DNA from: Rhyzopertha dominica
Taxonomy: Eukaryota > Arthropoda > Insecta > Coleoptera > Bostrichidae
DNA: 64,000 bases
Direction: 5' to 3'
Assembly (NCBI GenBank): GCA_025024175.1
Contig: QCXZ01000003.1
Coordinates: 38,216,257 to 38,280,256 of the forward strand
The notes beneath the pieces are model-generated. The model was not told where the DNA came from. It did no database searches and saw nothing but the letters and a program-made list of their open reading frames with translations. This document shows, in pieces, positions 11,201 through 22,244 of this stretch (its first letter is position 1; each line of letters begins with the position of its first letter). The position numbers were made by a program, and so were the translations under genes.

Positions 11201-14200
11201 ATGGATTAAAATTATTACTAAATAATTTAAATTATATTGTGTTTTCTTGTTCCATAGCCTCTTAGATGTAAACATAAAATGTAATTAAATTACTAAAAGA
11301 AAATTTAATAATAAAATAAACCTAACAATGTATATATTTTCTTAATCAGAAAAAGTAGGTCTTTTCAACCATAGCAAAGCCAACTATAGTTTTCATTTAA
11401 AAAAATACAAGTTTGCGTTATATCTCAAAAATGTGATTCCCTAGAAAAATTCTGAATATGCCACTGCATTCAAAATAAAAATATCTATAAAAAATGTCTT
11501 CACAGTTTTTTTGTATCTACATACCCAAGCGAGATATTGGGAACTGAAGAAATGTTACATTATTCAAAAGTTGGCTATAGCTTTAAAACAAAAGACGATA
11601 TAAAAACGGTGATGGTACAGCTCAACTCACAACAAAAAAGTAAGACAGTAATGTCGAAACGGCAACTCCTGAGATACCCAACAACCGAAATGGGACATCC
11701 TGCACACACATAATTTGAATTTACCGATCATGAGGTATACAACACTATTTTTAATCTATTAGAAGGTGCTGCCGCCAATCATCAAGCGTCGCTAGAAAGC
11801 ATTTGTAGCGGTCACCTTTTTGTTTGGTGCGGGATCACAGCTATCCGAATAATATTTTTGCGGTTTCCAAATGGAAGGCTGAAACCTTTGGAATTAATTA
11901 TTATGTGCAATAGAAATGTCGTGAGAATTTCATGTTTCATACCCTGTAGATTGTAGATAGATGAATGCGATGGTTGTGCCCTCCACTAAATTTGATTACC
12001 AAGTATCATTCTTAAAGTAAATACTGAGGGCTCACCTTAACTGTTTTGAGATGCAGGGAACGACTAAAAATCATCCAAATCTGATCATTCCATTGTTTTC
12101 AAATGCATTCTTCATTTGTTTTCCTTGCAAAGAAAACTAAGAAATAATATTTTTGAAATTTGTCTATTATTTTTTGTTATAATTTACAATGCGAATAAAA
12201 CACACACAATGACATAGGTATATATAATAAGTGAAGTGCAAGGCATAAGGAATCTAGGTTGCAGTCTTAATTTTTAGATCCTTATTTATATGGTTTATTG
12301 ATAAACATTTACAGCAGCTCGGTGTGAAAGAATTATTACCTCTTTAACATAAAGAATGATAGAATAAACATATTTCTTTACTTAATTTTTCACTATCTGA
12401 CCCAAATCTGTTCTAAAATTGTTGCACAAATAATAACACAATCTATCATTTCGACAGTTTTTCTAAGAATAAATAGACCATCAATATTCACCTAATTACT
12501 TCCACAACCAACGGATGGGAAGTACTGTATCGCGAAAAAAAATTTCAAAATTTTTTATATGCTCATTCGCTTTTAAATGGCCGAAAACGCAAAAAAATAA
12601 AATTTAAGCAAAAACAAGTTTGTTGTCTGTGTGTCTGGTTTTGTTTGTGGACACGATAACTTTCGAAAGACTTAATATATGAGCTTGAAATTTGGCAAAC
12701 ATATAAATCTCAATTACCCAAAGCGACCTAATGTTTGTGGTGTAAGTAGGGTATCGGGAAGGGGGCGAAACTGGGGGGTAACTACCCTTTTTCATTCTAG
12801 TATATGATTAGCAAACTGTTTAGATGATATTAGCAAAAAAGCGTCACTTAAAGAAAATTGTTTTTCCTAAATATCTCCGAACACATTTAATATATTCAAA
12901 AAATGAAAATACCATCAGATAGGAAATTAAATTTTTCGCAAAAAGTGTCTTAGAAAATTTATTCAAAATTTTTGACATTTCTGAAATAGTTCCAAAAAAC
13001 TTATTTTGGGCCTTGCTCGTATGTTTTTTTTTTTAAATTTTGGTATTATATAGAAAATCAACTTTCTGATCAGAAAGCACTCTTGTAATTTTTTTTTGTT
13101 AAGTTAATAATTTTCGAGTTTGAAAAAAACGATTTTAAAATTTATATATTTTTGCTAATATCACGGGGACTGTTTGTCTCAGAAAAAATGTGTAGAGAGA
13201 ATAAAAGCTCAAAACCTGATTACTAATCGTATAGTATAAGAAATAAAAACGTAAATGTCATTTTGACAATTGGATATGGAAGTATTGATTCAATTTGCAG
13301 CGGTATTTTAGGTATGAAATGAATAGTATCAATACAGTGTGAACTGCCAAGTGGCCTTATGCAAAGATTGGATAGAGGGACTCCCACTATGCTCTATTAC
13401 TCTAAAATGGTAGGCTACTGAATGAGCTCGCTCCACACTGCATCATGCTTATACCTCCCTGTCTACTACTGTGCTTAAACTTCATCTTAAAAATTTGTCA
13501 TCATCATGTAGAGCAGAAAAAGTTAGTTTAAGAATGCTTTTAGTTTTTTACTAGTTAAAAAATATATTAAAAAATTAAATTAAATGTCAATTCATTTCTT
13601 CAAAAGCTTGATAACGAAAAAAGATAATTTTGATTTCATAACAACATATTCTGGTCTTAATAATGTGCAACTCTGCTGAACTTACACTAACTGTCTATTA
13701 CTTATAATAAACGACAGCCCCATGGTTGCCCTCAAAATTGAACACCCTGTATACAGGATCTCTTCAGTCTGCCTGAATATATTCTAAGGTAGTGACTTCA
13801 ACATGATGTATCCATCATTTACAGTAAAATTACCCCGAGAATATTCTGAATACCAACGATAAATATTTGTGTGACAAGGAGAGTTTACTTTAAGAAGAGA
13901 TTCCATTTCATTGACGTCATCTAGCGACAAGCCCTCCTGAAAGTTGTAACGAAATATAATGTAAATTTTGTCTTAATCACTCGTTAATTTTTTACACTCT
14001 CACAATAAGCTTTACAGATAAATGTGAATTACCCAGTACTTTTTGCATTTCCTTATTCGTATTGCAAAACTTGCCTAGCAACCTACGCATGCTTTTAGTT
14101 AGTTTGTTTAGTTTTGTGATTGCTTATGAAAAAACATGTTGTAATGAGGTTTATCACTTTAACACAATTTACCCATTTTGTGTGATAAAAAAACTTGTTC

Positions 14201-17200
14201 TGACAAAAAAAAAATAAGGAAGAACAGATCAGTAAAGAACCTTTGCATGTTTTATATCTTTCAAATTCTTTATGATTCAAGGGTAATAAGAAAAGTATTG
14301 TTATATTTTGTAAGAGATCATATTACAACATGTAGATGCCATTTGCTTTTTAGTATGTTTGCTTGTGAATCTGATTGGCTGAAAGGTTTTGACAGAGGAG
14401 TTACGAATTTTTTTTTTATGGTTTTATGTGTGAATGGGGGTAACTTTATTAATTTTATCTAGTTAGCCATTTTTTTGCATTATGCTTTTGTACTGTCCCA
14501 TTAATTATATAAGTTTTCTGTGTAACATCACACACTCAACAATTGATTTCATGTTTTTGTTGCTATTTGCTTGTATAGCGAACTGGATCGGGCCACCAAC
14601 GAGTATTACGCAGTTCACACAGATCTGGCCCTGCTCAGGGAAGCGTTGATCGCAGCAGCAATAACTCTTCACCTCAGTTACAAAGATCTCATTCACCTTC
14701 ACCCCTTGCTTCACCAGCGCCACCTAGTCAATCTGATAGTCCAGCGACTACAACACAAAGCAGTACAGCTGGTTCTGCAGCTAAAGCGTCAGATTCACAG
14801 GTGAATCATACTGATTCCATTATGTACATCTTTTTTACTTGAAATTATTCTTTCTTGAAAGGCCTCCAACAATAGTGATACGGAATTGCAAACTGCTTCC
14901 ACATCTTCAAATACAGTAACAACACCGGCTGCTGTTGAGCTACATCCTAGAAAGAGAAAGATGAAAACAAATAAGGAGTTGTCGGTTCCTACACCAAGTC
15001 ATGATGTTCCAGAGCAACCGAGTGTATCTGAGATCCACCCACATGACCAACCCATAACAAACTGTTATCAGCTATATTTGAATATTCGAAAACAGGTATG
15101 TTTACACTGGGAAAAAAAATATTGTACTTTGCATGTCACGTGCTGATCTTACTTTGCGAAATTATATTTTTTATATAATTGTTGCATTATTTTGTTTGCT
15201 GTGACGATATTTGTACTTTTTTTAGTTTTGTAGACCCTTATGTTAATTCATATTCTTGTGGTAAACAAAATAGTCTTGTTATTGTATAAATTATATTAAT
15301 TATTGCTTCAAATTAATATGTCTTTCACACTAAACATGTAAGCCCACCAAAAATTTGAAATAATAACCAATTTATAGGTAGCATGCTCTATTTATAAAAC
15401 AATTAAATTGGGAAAATTACCAACACTATTAGCCACCGTGGCAGATTGCTTTCTATGGCTCAGAACTTAAATGCAAGTAATTTAATTGCATTGCAGCATA
15501 TACTGTACTGAGGCTTGTAATAGCTAATTTCATTGTTAAAACCAATTTAGAGTGATAATTAAATCAGGGCTTTTTACGATGTAGTGCATCTAGTGTAGCG
15601 GATCCCAACCTGTGGTACACATACTTCTGGCGGTATGGCGTACGTAAACATAACATTCATAATGGCGGAAAAAATTAAAAATTTTTCAATAAAAATAACT
15701 AGCTTCATTCACAAAAAGCGACTTAGTTATTAAGCTAGAATTTTCAACTGATTGTTCTTTGTTTGATTTCAATAAAATAAATCTAACTGAACTTTGGCCA
15801 ATAGTACAAGAATACAAGGAACTCGGTAACAACACAAAACGTTTATTATTTTTTACCAGCACATAGCTTATTGAGAGGGCATTCTGTTCTTCTGCGTATA
15901 TTAAGAACATATATCAAAATAAACTTGACACTGCTCCTGATTTGAGGTTGTACGTATCTTCTGATATCATATTGTTTTTAGTCTAATTTTGCACTATTCC
16001 TACACATACAAGAAACTTCTATTTTCAGATATTAATATCAGCATATTTCTTCTATTATTCTCAGTCGAATATAAAAATAAATAAAAAAAGGTTGGGAACC
16101 ACTACATAGTGAAATGCATACTAATGTGTAAACCTAGTGGCCCTGGTTTAACTCTCAAACTAAGTCTTTCCTGTCAAAAGGAATTTTAATTTATAATTAA
16201 TTCTTCTTTAAGGAAATATACTTGAAGTCTAATTCACTTTATTCTTTTAATGGTAACATGCTTTCGGCTAACATAGCCATCGTCAGTACCAGCAACATAA
16301 ATAAAGAAAAAAAGGGAACTTAAACAAATATTTTGACTTTGTCAAAAATATAGAAACAAGCAGATTTGACTTCAGACCATAGACATCTTATTTTTCTAAA
16401 TAGATGAGCTATCAAAGGAAATTGGAGATTTTGAAATGACTGAAAATTACAATATGATTAATTTTAACAACAAATTAAAGGAACTTTTAGACAAAGTGCA
16501 ACCGACTTTAAACATTTTTATTGCAATAAATTACACATTTTATGTATGAAGCTTTTAACTTTATGGACTTATGGACCTAAAATACACAAAAATGGTTATC
16601 CTAGCATAGCTGTTGTTACATAAATTCCTTTGCTTTTAAAAATACACATTTAACCAACAAACTTAAAAATTTCAGACTTCCTAAACATTGCTTCCTTGTT
16701 TCCTTTGATGTAAACAATTTATTTACTTCCATAGTTTCAACACTAACATAAATGCAAGCCTATAAAAGTTTAGCAGCTTATAAATATGTTGGATTTGTCT
16801 GTGAATGTACAGCAAAGAAATTTGAAGACCATGTTATCCACCTATCACTTTTTTTGAAAGCCTATTTAAGTCATCTAGAAGTAAATGTAATTTATTGGTT
16901 TAAAACAAAAACGAATTTTATCAAGATATCAATTTTTACCAGAGACATGACTTGCATAACATTATTACGATTACTATTATTATATGAAATTCATAAAGTA
17001 CTGTTAGTCAAATTATTTAGATGTTTTATGTGTATTAAGCAGTTCTTGTTAAAACATACAAATCCGTTGATTGTTTTATTGATGATTCCATTTATTTAAT
17101 TTTTTTATCAGATTGAGAAACGACGCAAAGGGTTGTTTCCAGTTCAACCAAAACCACCACAAGGCTTCAAGGACTATCTCATGAATAGATGTACTTATGT

Positions 17201-18532
17201 TTTGGCCAGTACTACATCTACAACACCAAATATTTCGTATCCTGCTGGTTTGGCCTCACAGATGAAAGACCTTTTCACAGAACAGGAAAAGGAACGGTAC
17301 AGGTTAAGAATGCAGGTTAGTTTTGCTTTTGTTTTAAATTGAATTTAAAATCGATGGTGTCATTTTAAGTACTGATTTTAAATTCAAATATCTTGGTATT
17401 ATATTAGATGTACAAGTTGTACGGCTTCACAAATTACAGGAAAATTTGCTTGACTATATAGATATTTGTATTTCTTCTAGAAAACATTCTTCACACTTCC
17501 TAACTTGTTAGATAATATTGTTCCGACATAAGAGTTTGAAAACTGTAATTACCATTAGAATTCAGGACTGCCTCCGCTCTCCCTTGGGCTATATATACCC
17601 CCATCGAAAATTCTAGAATGCCATCTTGTCGTTGTCTAAACTTCAGGAAGGTTCTATTGATAGAATTTACTAAAGTGTTGTCAACATTCCCACCCTCTAT
17701 ATGATACTAGGGTCACCACCCGTATTGCCCTACCACACCGCATCCACGTGCCTGCAACTCTGGTCCACAGAGTGCACTGCTTAAAAAAATTAAGTTTTTG
17801 TGTATTGTCATTTTATACTAATAATAATTGTTGCATTCAGTTCTGTAAATTTATTATTAAGGAAATTATATTTGAATTGGTTGAACTATTTATCTAAGTT
17901 TTTCAGCCATTATTGTACCTACATAGTTTTTATGTTTGTTGGGAATGGACATTTTTATTTTATTTTTATTAAATGTGAATATCTGCTGTGAACTTTCTAA
18001 TTTTCTTTGTTTTGACAGCATGTTATAGAGAAAGAGAAGTTAGTCCTCTCCGTCGAACAAGAAATTTTAAGAGTACATGGAAGGGCTGCGAGGGCCTTGG
18101 CATATCAGTCGTTACCTTTTTCTGTATGTACGATACTTCGAGATGAAGAAGTATACAACTTAATAACTCCAGAACAAGAGGAAAAAGATAGGAATGCACG
18201 ATCTCGTTACAATGGTAACTTTTTTTTTAGGTCATATTTCTGCACACTATCTTTGTTATAAAGTTATTTATATTGTAATGTTTTCCCTTTTTTTAGGTCG
18301 TTTATTTTTAAGTTGGTTGCAAGATGTGGATGATAAATGGGAAAAAATTAAAGAACATATGTTACTGAGGCATCACAATGAAGCTGAATCATTGCATGCT
18401 GTTCAGAAAATGGATTGGGAGTGGAAAATGAAGGAGTTGAGTTTGTGTGATGCAAAATCTACTCCTACAATTGATGATGTGTTGGTACCAATGGTACATG
18501 TTAGTGATGACTTTGATCTCTTGCCTGCTTAG
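4978..18532 (+). CDS. ANKRD11/ANKRD12: ANKRD11/ANKRD12-like ankyrin-repeat cofactor, C-terminal eight exons (5' part missing)
   Basis: Join 4978-5216, 5281-5440, 9328-9713, 14579-14800, 14862-15095, 17112-17315, 18019-18214 and 18297-18532. All junctions are GT-AG and the phases agree, giving 624 visible residues and a TAG stop. The last four exons read as the conserved C-terminal domain of vertebrate ANKRD11/ANKRD12: an NCYQLYLNIRKQIEKRRKG block, then LFPVQPKPPQGFKDYLMNRC, a charged helix, and a LFLSWLQDVDDKWEKIKEHM block. Upstream exons are Ser/Thr/Pro/Lys-rich and low in complexity, with the family's PPLKIVIPQ and RVLRSSHRSGPA motifs. Vertebrate members are nuclear cofactors that bind p160 coactivators and histone deacetylases through the ankyrin end. 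That end is not seen here: exon 4978 starts inside a codon and no ankyrin exon is visible in 1-4977, so the start is inferred to lie upstream. The domain match is from sequence; the function is from the family. Confidence 0.93.
5281..5440 (+). CDS. ANKRD11/ANKRD12: ANKRD11/12-like exon b
   Basis: It follows a 64-bp intron with acceptor ATAATAG. It encodes a Glu-rich stretch and then a basic run (ESKRKKRKEE) that resembles a nuclear localisation signal. The donor is ACAAG/GTGAG, leaving phase 1 into the exon at 9328. Confidence 0.85.
5441..5883. other. ANKRD11/12 intron start, no element recognised
   Basis: AT-rich intronic sequence up to the Harbinger-like element. Nothing further is seen. 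Confidence 0.5.
5887..7295. mobile_element. PIF/Harbinger-like element, 1409 bp, TAA target duplication
   Basis: The left end GGCCTGGTTCCAC (5887) pairs with AACCAGCCC ending at 7295. Both are flanked by TAA (5884-5886, 7296-7298), the usual TWA duplication of PIF/Harbinger. Inverted homology resumes inward: ATCAAATTTGATC near both ends, and ACCGCCAAAACGC with GTGACGTCA (6108-6143 versus 7032-7077). No transposase is recognisable. One N lies at 6223. Confidence 0.7.
7300..8220. other. Intronic, no gene or element recognised
   Basis: AT-rich; short frames on both strands overlap and none shows a domain. Confidence 0.4.
8230..8870 (-). pseudogene. LINE reverse-transcriptase fragment
   Basis: Across frameshifts the minus strand reads SGVSWGSHLGPVLFLILFND, then LLFGNDLRIFTMI, then NQLELNVSKCSVTRFSHKG. 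These are the SGVPQGS-LGPLLF palm block, the active-site box and the following helix of Jockey/I-like LINEs. The active-site box reads FGND rather than F/YADD, so it is catalytically dead. Confidence 0.75.
8880..9320. other. Intronic, no element recognised
   Basis: AT-rich. A short motif (AAATTA-AAACATTTAAAAGATAA) occurs twice (8935-8962, 9077-9103), suggesting a small local duplication. Confidence 0.4.
9328..9713 (+). CDS. ANKRD11/ANKRD12: ANKRD11/12-like exon c
   Basis: The acceptor is TCGTTAG and the donor GATCAG/GTTAGA. The 386-nt exon encodes a Ser/Lys/Pro-rich linker with the PPLKIVIPQ motif also found in vertebrate ANKRD11/12 linkers, then LPYVVASS. The reading frame continues from the previous exon through a split Gly codon. 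Confidence 0.9.
10850..11475. repeat. Inner fold-back, about 230-250-bp arms
   Basis: The arm 10850-11095 recurs inverted at about 11240-11475, sharing GGCTTTGCTATGGTT, AAAAGACCTA, CTGATTAAGAAAAT and ACATTGTT-GGTTTATTTT. The loop is about 145 bp. Arms are roughly 80-85% alike by eye. Confidence 0.75.
12497..13284. repeat. Dispersed repeat, copy A (partner at 45657-46520)
   Basis: This about 790-bp unit recurs in the same orientation at 45657-46520, with runs such as GGGTATCGGGAAGGGGGCGA and CGATAACTTTCGAAAGACTT. The ends are TACTTCCACAACCAA and, inverted, TACTTCCATATCCAA. Homology between copies continues about 24 bp past the right terminal repeat, so the true boundary may lie further out. 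Confidence 0.85.
13290..14570. other. Right arm of the large element, then intronic sequence
   Basis: The right arm ends at 13757. 13760-14570 is AT-rich intron with no recognised feature. Confidence 0.4.
14579..14800 (+). CDS. ANKRD11/ANKRD12: ANKRD11/12-like exon d
   Basis: The acceptor is TTGTATAG and the donor TCACAG/GTGAAT, with 74 whole codons. It starts with an Arg-rich RVLRSSHRSGPA motif and continues as a Ser/Pro/Gln-rich region. The correct frame lacks an internal ATG, so a simple ORF scan would report wrong frames here. Confidence 0.9.
14862..15095 (+). CDS. ANKRD11/ANKRD12: ANKRD11/12-like exon e
   Basis: It lies after a 61-bp intron (acceptor TTGAAAG) with donor AACAG/GTATGT. 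It encodes 78 residues: a Thr/Ser-rich part, a basic HPRKRKMK run, and the start of the conserved terminal domain ending in NCYQLYLNIRKQ. Confidence 0.92.
15596..16104. mobile_element. hAT-type MITE, 509 bp
   Basis: The left end TAGCGGATCCCAACCT (15596) matches the reverse complement of 16089-16104 (TAGTGGTTCCCAACCT). This is the TTCCCAACCT-type terminus common in hAT elements, and the CTGTGGTAC that follows also fits. The 8-bp duplication is not clear, and no transposase is present. Confidence 0.65.
16262..16286 (-). ncRNA. Hammerhead-like CTGACGA-stem-GAAA motif
   Basis: On the minus strand: CTGACGA, one unpaired base, GGCTA, loop TGT, TAGCC, GAAA. The stem is perfect, but the extra base after CTGACGA departs from a canonical hammerhead core. 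It lies about 250 bp before a Penelope-like RT relic. Confidence 0.4.
16390..16760 (+). pseudogene. Penelope-like reverse-transcriptase relic
   Basis: The plus strand reads, across stops and shifts, YGPKIHKNGYPSIAVVT (family: YGLPKIHKPG-PLRPIVS) and, downstream, FLVSFDVNNLFTSI (family: VSFDVVNLFTSIP). Both motifs are in the right order and spacing for the start of a PLE RT. The remainder is missing. Confidence 0.65.
17112..17315 (+). CDS. ANKRD11/ANKRD12: ANKRD11/12-like exon f
   Basis: The acceptor is TTTATCAG and the donor ATGCAG/GTTAGT, with 68 codons. This is the most conserved block of the family (IEKRRKGLFPVQPKPPQGF), followed by a stretch ending in a charged helix (FTEQEKERYRLRMQ). 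Confidence 0.96.
17345..17480 (+). pseudogene. LINE RT fragment
   Basis: The plus strand reads KIDGVILSTDFKFKYLGIIL, the strand and KYLGI/V motif found after the RT active site of LINEs. It is short and isolated. Confidence 0.45.
18019..18214 (+). CDS. ANKRD11/ANKRD12: ANKRD11/12-like exon g
   Basis: The acceptor is TTGACAG and the donor AATG/GTAACT. It encodes a helical HVIEKEKLVLSVEQEILRVH segment and an SVCTILRDEEVYN segment. Both are typical of the ANKRD11/12 terminal domain. Confidence 0.95.
18297..18532 (+). CDS. ANKRD11/ANKRD12: ANKRD11/12-like terminal exon h
   Basis: It follows an 82-bp intron with acceptor TTTTTAG and ends at TAG 18530-18532. It encodes the final LFLSWLQDVDDKWEKI...VQKMDWEWK block and an acidic C-terminus (DDFDLLPA). 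Confidence 0.95.
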
Positions 18533-18608
18533 TTTCAAGTGGGTGTTGTTGATATTTTGTGCATTTTTGGTTGTGCGTGAATAGAATTGTATTTAAAATG
18601 CTGTATAA

Positions 18609-18614
18609 AATAAA
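18609..18614 (+). terminator. Polyadenylation signal AATAAA of the ANKRD11/12-like gene
   Basis: A canonical AATAAA lies 77 bp after the stop codon. A GT/T-rich stretch downstream (from about 18618) fits a cleavage-stimulation element, so the 3' UTR would be only about 100 nt. Confidence 0.7.
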
Positions 18615-18639
18615 CATTTTTAATGTTGCATGTCTTATA

Positions 18640-19600
18640 TTTGGGTGAACATTGTGCCACAAATTTGAAACATTTTAAATGATATTGCTATAATGAACCC
18701 AAAAAGAAGTTTATTGCATTCAAATTCAATCCATGCCTTTCACATTTAAGAAGTCATACCAACTAATCTAGTTACACCGAGTTTAATGTGAAATGGCTTC
18801 TATTGGAGTATAAATGTTAACAAGCTGGATGGAGTCAGTAATCGATCTGCCAGTAATGGAAAGTCAACAGAATCAGCCCTCCTTCTTATTCAAGAGATCA
18901 TCCAATTTCTTCTGAATATGATCCTTGTGATTGTGATGATCTATAAGTAGGTATTTTCTTTAATTTTAGCCAGGGAAGCATGCAAAAAGTGTCCTCAAAG
19001 GAAATGAAATGCCATTTGAAAGCATATGGTTAAAAATTTTTTCCATAATTTTGAACTGTTAGCCCCATAACAAATTTTTTGTTACTTTTTAGGTGGTAGT
19101 AAAATAAAAATTTTCAAATTTATTTTTTTTTGTGACAATACAATACTATCAAGAAAATAGAAAATAGTCACTTGGAGAGCTATTGTGAATTCTTTCAGAT
19201 TTTTAAATTTGGCGGATCGGAATGAAAAAAATTAAAAAACGGTCGGTTTTACTTATGGCAACTCCTATATATAGCCCATTGATACCTTATTACCTATGCA
19301 ATTTCTTATAACAACTAGTTGATCACTCAGTAAAACAATTTCATAATATTCAAAATAAATCACTGATAGGATAAGATTAATTGTAGAGAGAATATTCAAA
19401 TTTACAATGATTGTGACTTGGGAATTGGATTGAAGGAATACTACATGTATTCCTGGTTTGAAGCTTCGTATTATCAGAAATACTGTAACTATGCACAAAC
19501 ATATGACTGCATAAAGAAATTCAAATTTCGATAAAATAGTGAATCGACACATGCATGTTTATTTCTTGCAATCGATGATTGATCTTAGACTGTAAATATG
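18640..19600. other. Intergenic, nothing recognised
   Basis: AT-rich sequence downstream of the ANKRD11/12-like polyadenylation signal. No supported gene. Confidence 0.5.
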
Positions 19601-19605
19601 GTTAA

Positions 19606-20269
19606 CATGTTGGCTGCTGCAGCGTTGAAGCCAGAACTTCACCCTTGCTAACATATTTTTTTTTTACAAAATCGTCTTGATTATTTTATTGAAGCACTAT
19701 AAGTATTATTAAATAAGAGTTAAAAAAAACAGTTTTTGTTTGTAATATTACGCTCTTTTTTTTTACTTATAAGAGCCGTCGGCACTGGAGATTAAATATG
19801 CGAACTGAGTGCTGCTGGCTCTTATAAGACTGGACTAAAACACGAACGGTGCAATTAAACATGTCTTTTAGAAGATAAACAGCTAAAAAAATCAAATTGT
19901 AACAAAAATAAAAATATTTTTATAACAAACAAATTAATATATTGTCATTTGATACTTGTAAAACAAGATCACACATTCTCATAAAAATAAAAAAAATCAA
20001 AATGCATTTTATAACAACAAAGTAAGAAAATAAAATTATCTTCAGCAAAAGGTTCTCTTTTTAAAATTTTTGGGACGAGAAGGCCCTATGGTATTGTCAG
20101 CCATTTGTATGAAAAAAAAATGAGAACTGACACTGACTTATCACAAAGCAAGATTCACTTGCATTGCTGACCCATGTATCAACCTCACTGCCTGTTGCTG
20201 CACTGAATATGTTACCATAGAAATGAATGGAGCATATGGCTCTTATAAGAGCTGTTCGCAGCCAACGTG
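19606..20269. mobile_element. TTAA-flanked TIR element, 664 bp
   Basis: The left end CATGTTGGCTGC follows TTAA (19602-19605). The right end GCAGCCAACGTG is followed by TTAT (20270-20273). The ends match at 11 of 12 after inversion. TTAA insertion is typical of piggyBac and Kolobok. Internal copies of CTTATAAGAGCC/CTTATAAGA (19769, 19819, 20240) are an oddity. No transposase is seen. Confidence 0.6.
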
Positions 20270-21061
20270 TTATGCACTAAGTGCTGGTAAGATATGCGCT
20301 GTGTCTTGGCAGTTGTTTTAAACTGTAAAGTTTGATTAGTCTGTACTGTACTACTACAACTTTCAAATTAAATCATTAATCATTTATAATTGGTCAATAA
20401 TAAATAGACTTTCCGTTCTAGATTGCCAAAATACTTACCTACTTTATAACATCAAGTTTTCCTTACTAAGCAGGAGTAAAGTAGTAAAAAAAGCTGTCTG
20501 TCTTGGAAACACATATTGTAAACAATCGGAATAGGGATGTCGATTATTTTTGGGAGTGTTCTAAAGTGCACAAGTACTCTATATAGCTCCGAATATTAAC
20601 TATTATTTTTTTAAACCGTTTAAAAGCTTTAAATATCATGTCTTTAAATTCTGTTTCAAATTTCGCTCTAAAACGCCAAGGCCTTCTCACCATGACAGCT
20701 TTGACGTCACCTGTTCTCAAACTCGGTTAAACTAATAAGGTGATTTAAAGTTTTTTCGCATTTATTGCTGTTTAATATGAATTCTGGTTTACAGAACCAA
20801 CAAATATTGGTATATTACTTACATGGAGGTCTTCGCATTTTTGAATTTAGCAGAACAGAAGTTACTATTTGTTGCGAAGAAGGTGGCCACTGTAAAACAG
20901 TCAATTTTCTGCAAATTTGAACTATTTGTCTTAATAAATCCACTTTCCATGATATAAAAGCACCTTTCAAACGTTTCCAAAGCGAATCTTGAAGAAATTA
21001 TTGATTACAAAATTATTTTATCCAAACAATGAAGCCTATTGACAGCATAAATGATTTATAG

Positions 21062-21777
21062 TAGATGTGTCGGTCAGTTCGGACCTGTTCCACGGATGCG
21101 GATCCGCAAGTGGAGCCGTTAGATCCGCATCCACCCGCTGAATCGGTCAGGCCCACCGAACTCTATAAAATATATATTTTTTAGAGTTCGGTGGTCCGGC
21201 CCTGGATCCAGTTTTATTAGCTACCATGTTTAATCTTTAAAGAAAAATGTAACTTGCGTAAAGAGGTTGCATTTTGTATAGGCACATTCATTAAATCTTT
21301 TTACATTTATAAAAGTTTTATATTTAAATGCATACAACTACATTAAAAAAATACTTTTCAGTAATTTTATATTGTCTGTTTACATACCTGCGTATTAAAA
21401 AATCGGATCCAAAATTTACAACGCACTGAGCTGCTATGGAATTTTAAAAAATGTAGTTTTTATAAACATATTTGGCATTTTATTTCAACTCAGATTTGTC
21501 TGAACTGGAATCTTTTTATAGTTGAGTGTTATATGATTAAAGTAAGTAAAGCAATGTGAACAAATGAAATTGTAGTAGGATGCAGTCATAAAGTATTGAA
21601 TTCTTAATACTAAAGCCCAAGTAAGTCTACTCCTTTCGAATCCACAGCACACAGCAGTGGTTTCACTGAAGAATCGGCGCCGAACATGTAATTTGTTACA
21701 CATCGTTTCACTTCATGTCAGACCCACTGGAACAGGTCCGCACCGGATCCATCTGCGGATCCCGGACTGCCCAACTA
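21062..21777. mobile_element. hAT-like element, 716 bp, with 8-bp target duplication
   Basis: Flanks ATTTATAG (21054-21061) and ATGTATAG (21778-21785) match at 7 of 8. The ends TAGATGTGTCGGTCAG and (inverted) TAGTTGGGCAG are related but indel-diverged. Both subterminal regions are rich in GGATCCGC/GGACCTGTTCCA words. A near-perfect 42-bp palindrome lies at 21149-21191. Confidence 0.6.
21149..21191. repeat. Palindrome with CCACCGAACTCTA arms
   Basis: CCACCGAACTCTA on the left is mirrored by TAGAGTTCGGTGG on the right, joined by a self-complementary AT centre. Such subterminal palindromes are common in hAT elements. Confidence 0.75.
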
Positions 21778-22244
21778 ATGTATAGGAACAGTGACGTCAT
21801 ACACTCTTATTGGTGTTCGTTGTCACTTGACTTGAGAGTGATTTAATTAAATTTTATTTGTAAAATATTAATAAAGTTACGTAAAAATAAAGAAAAATAT
21901 TGTGATTTTCATTATTTACATCATAGAAACTGCCACTTTACATTCAAATTGCTTTTATCTGAATACAGTCAACATCCCTATTCAGTCAGGTAAAAATTAG
22001 GTTTCCAATTTAACAATTTACAACCTTGATTCATTTAATCTTTTGTCAAGAAAGATGTTTCTAATTCATATGTGGCGATTTTCAACATATCCTACACATA
22101 TAAATGATACGGTTGGAAAATATTTAAATCTTTAAATTACATATTTGAACTCCTTGTCATAGGATGTGAAATTAAAGTAAAACTGAACTCTAATTATTCG
22201 GATCCAGATATCTGGATTGGATATCTGTATAGTTTAAGTTAGGA

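Larger units (their letters stand above)
10404..13757. mobile_element. Large inverted-repeat element, about 270-bp diverged arms
   Basis: From TATACAGGATGG at 10404 inward to about 10680, the sequence is mirrored by the reverse complement of about 13480-13757 (TATACAGGGTGTTC). Shared landmarks include ATGGGG, TTATAA, TAGACAGT, AAAAAACT-AAAGCA and CTCTACATGATGA. Termini of CAGGGTG type are common in insect DNA elements. It lies wholly in an ANKRD11/12 intron, and at least two other repeats lie inside. No transposase frame is seen. Confidence 0.65.
20529..21983. mobile_element. TIR element with GAATAGGGATGT ends
   Basis: GAATAGGGATGTCGA at 20529 pairs with TCAACATCCCTATTC ending at 21983 (14 of 15). 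It interrupts an older repeat arm and itself contains the hAT-like element at 21062-21777. No coding relic was recognised. Confidence 0.6.
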
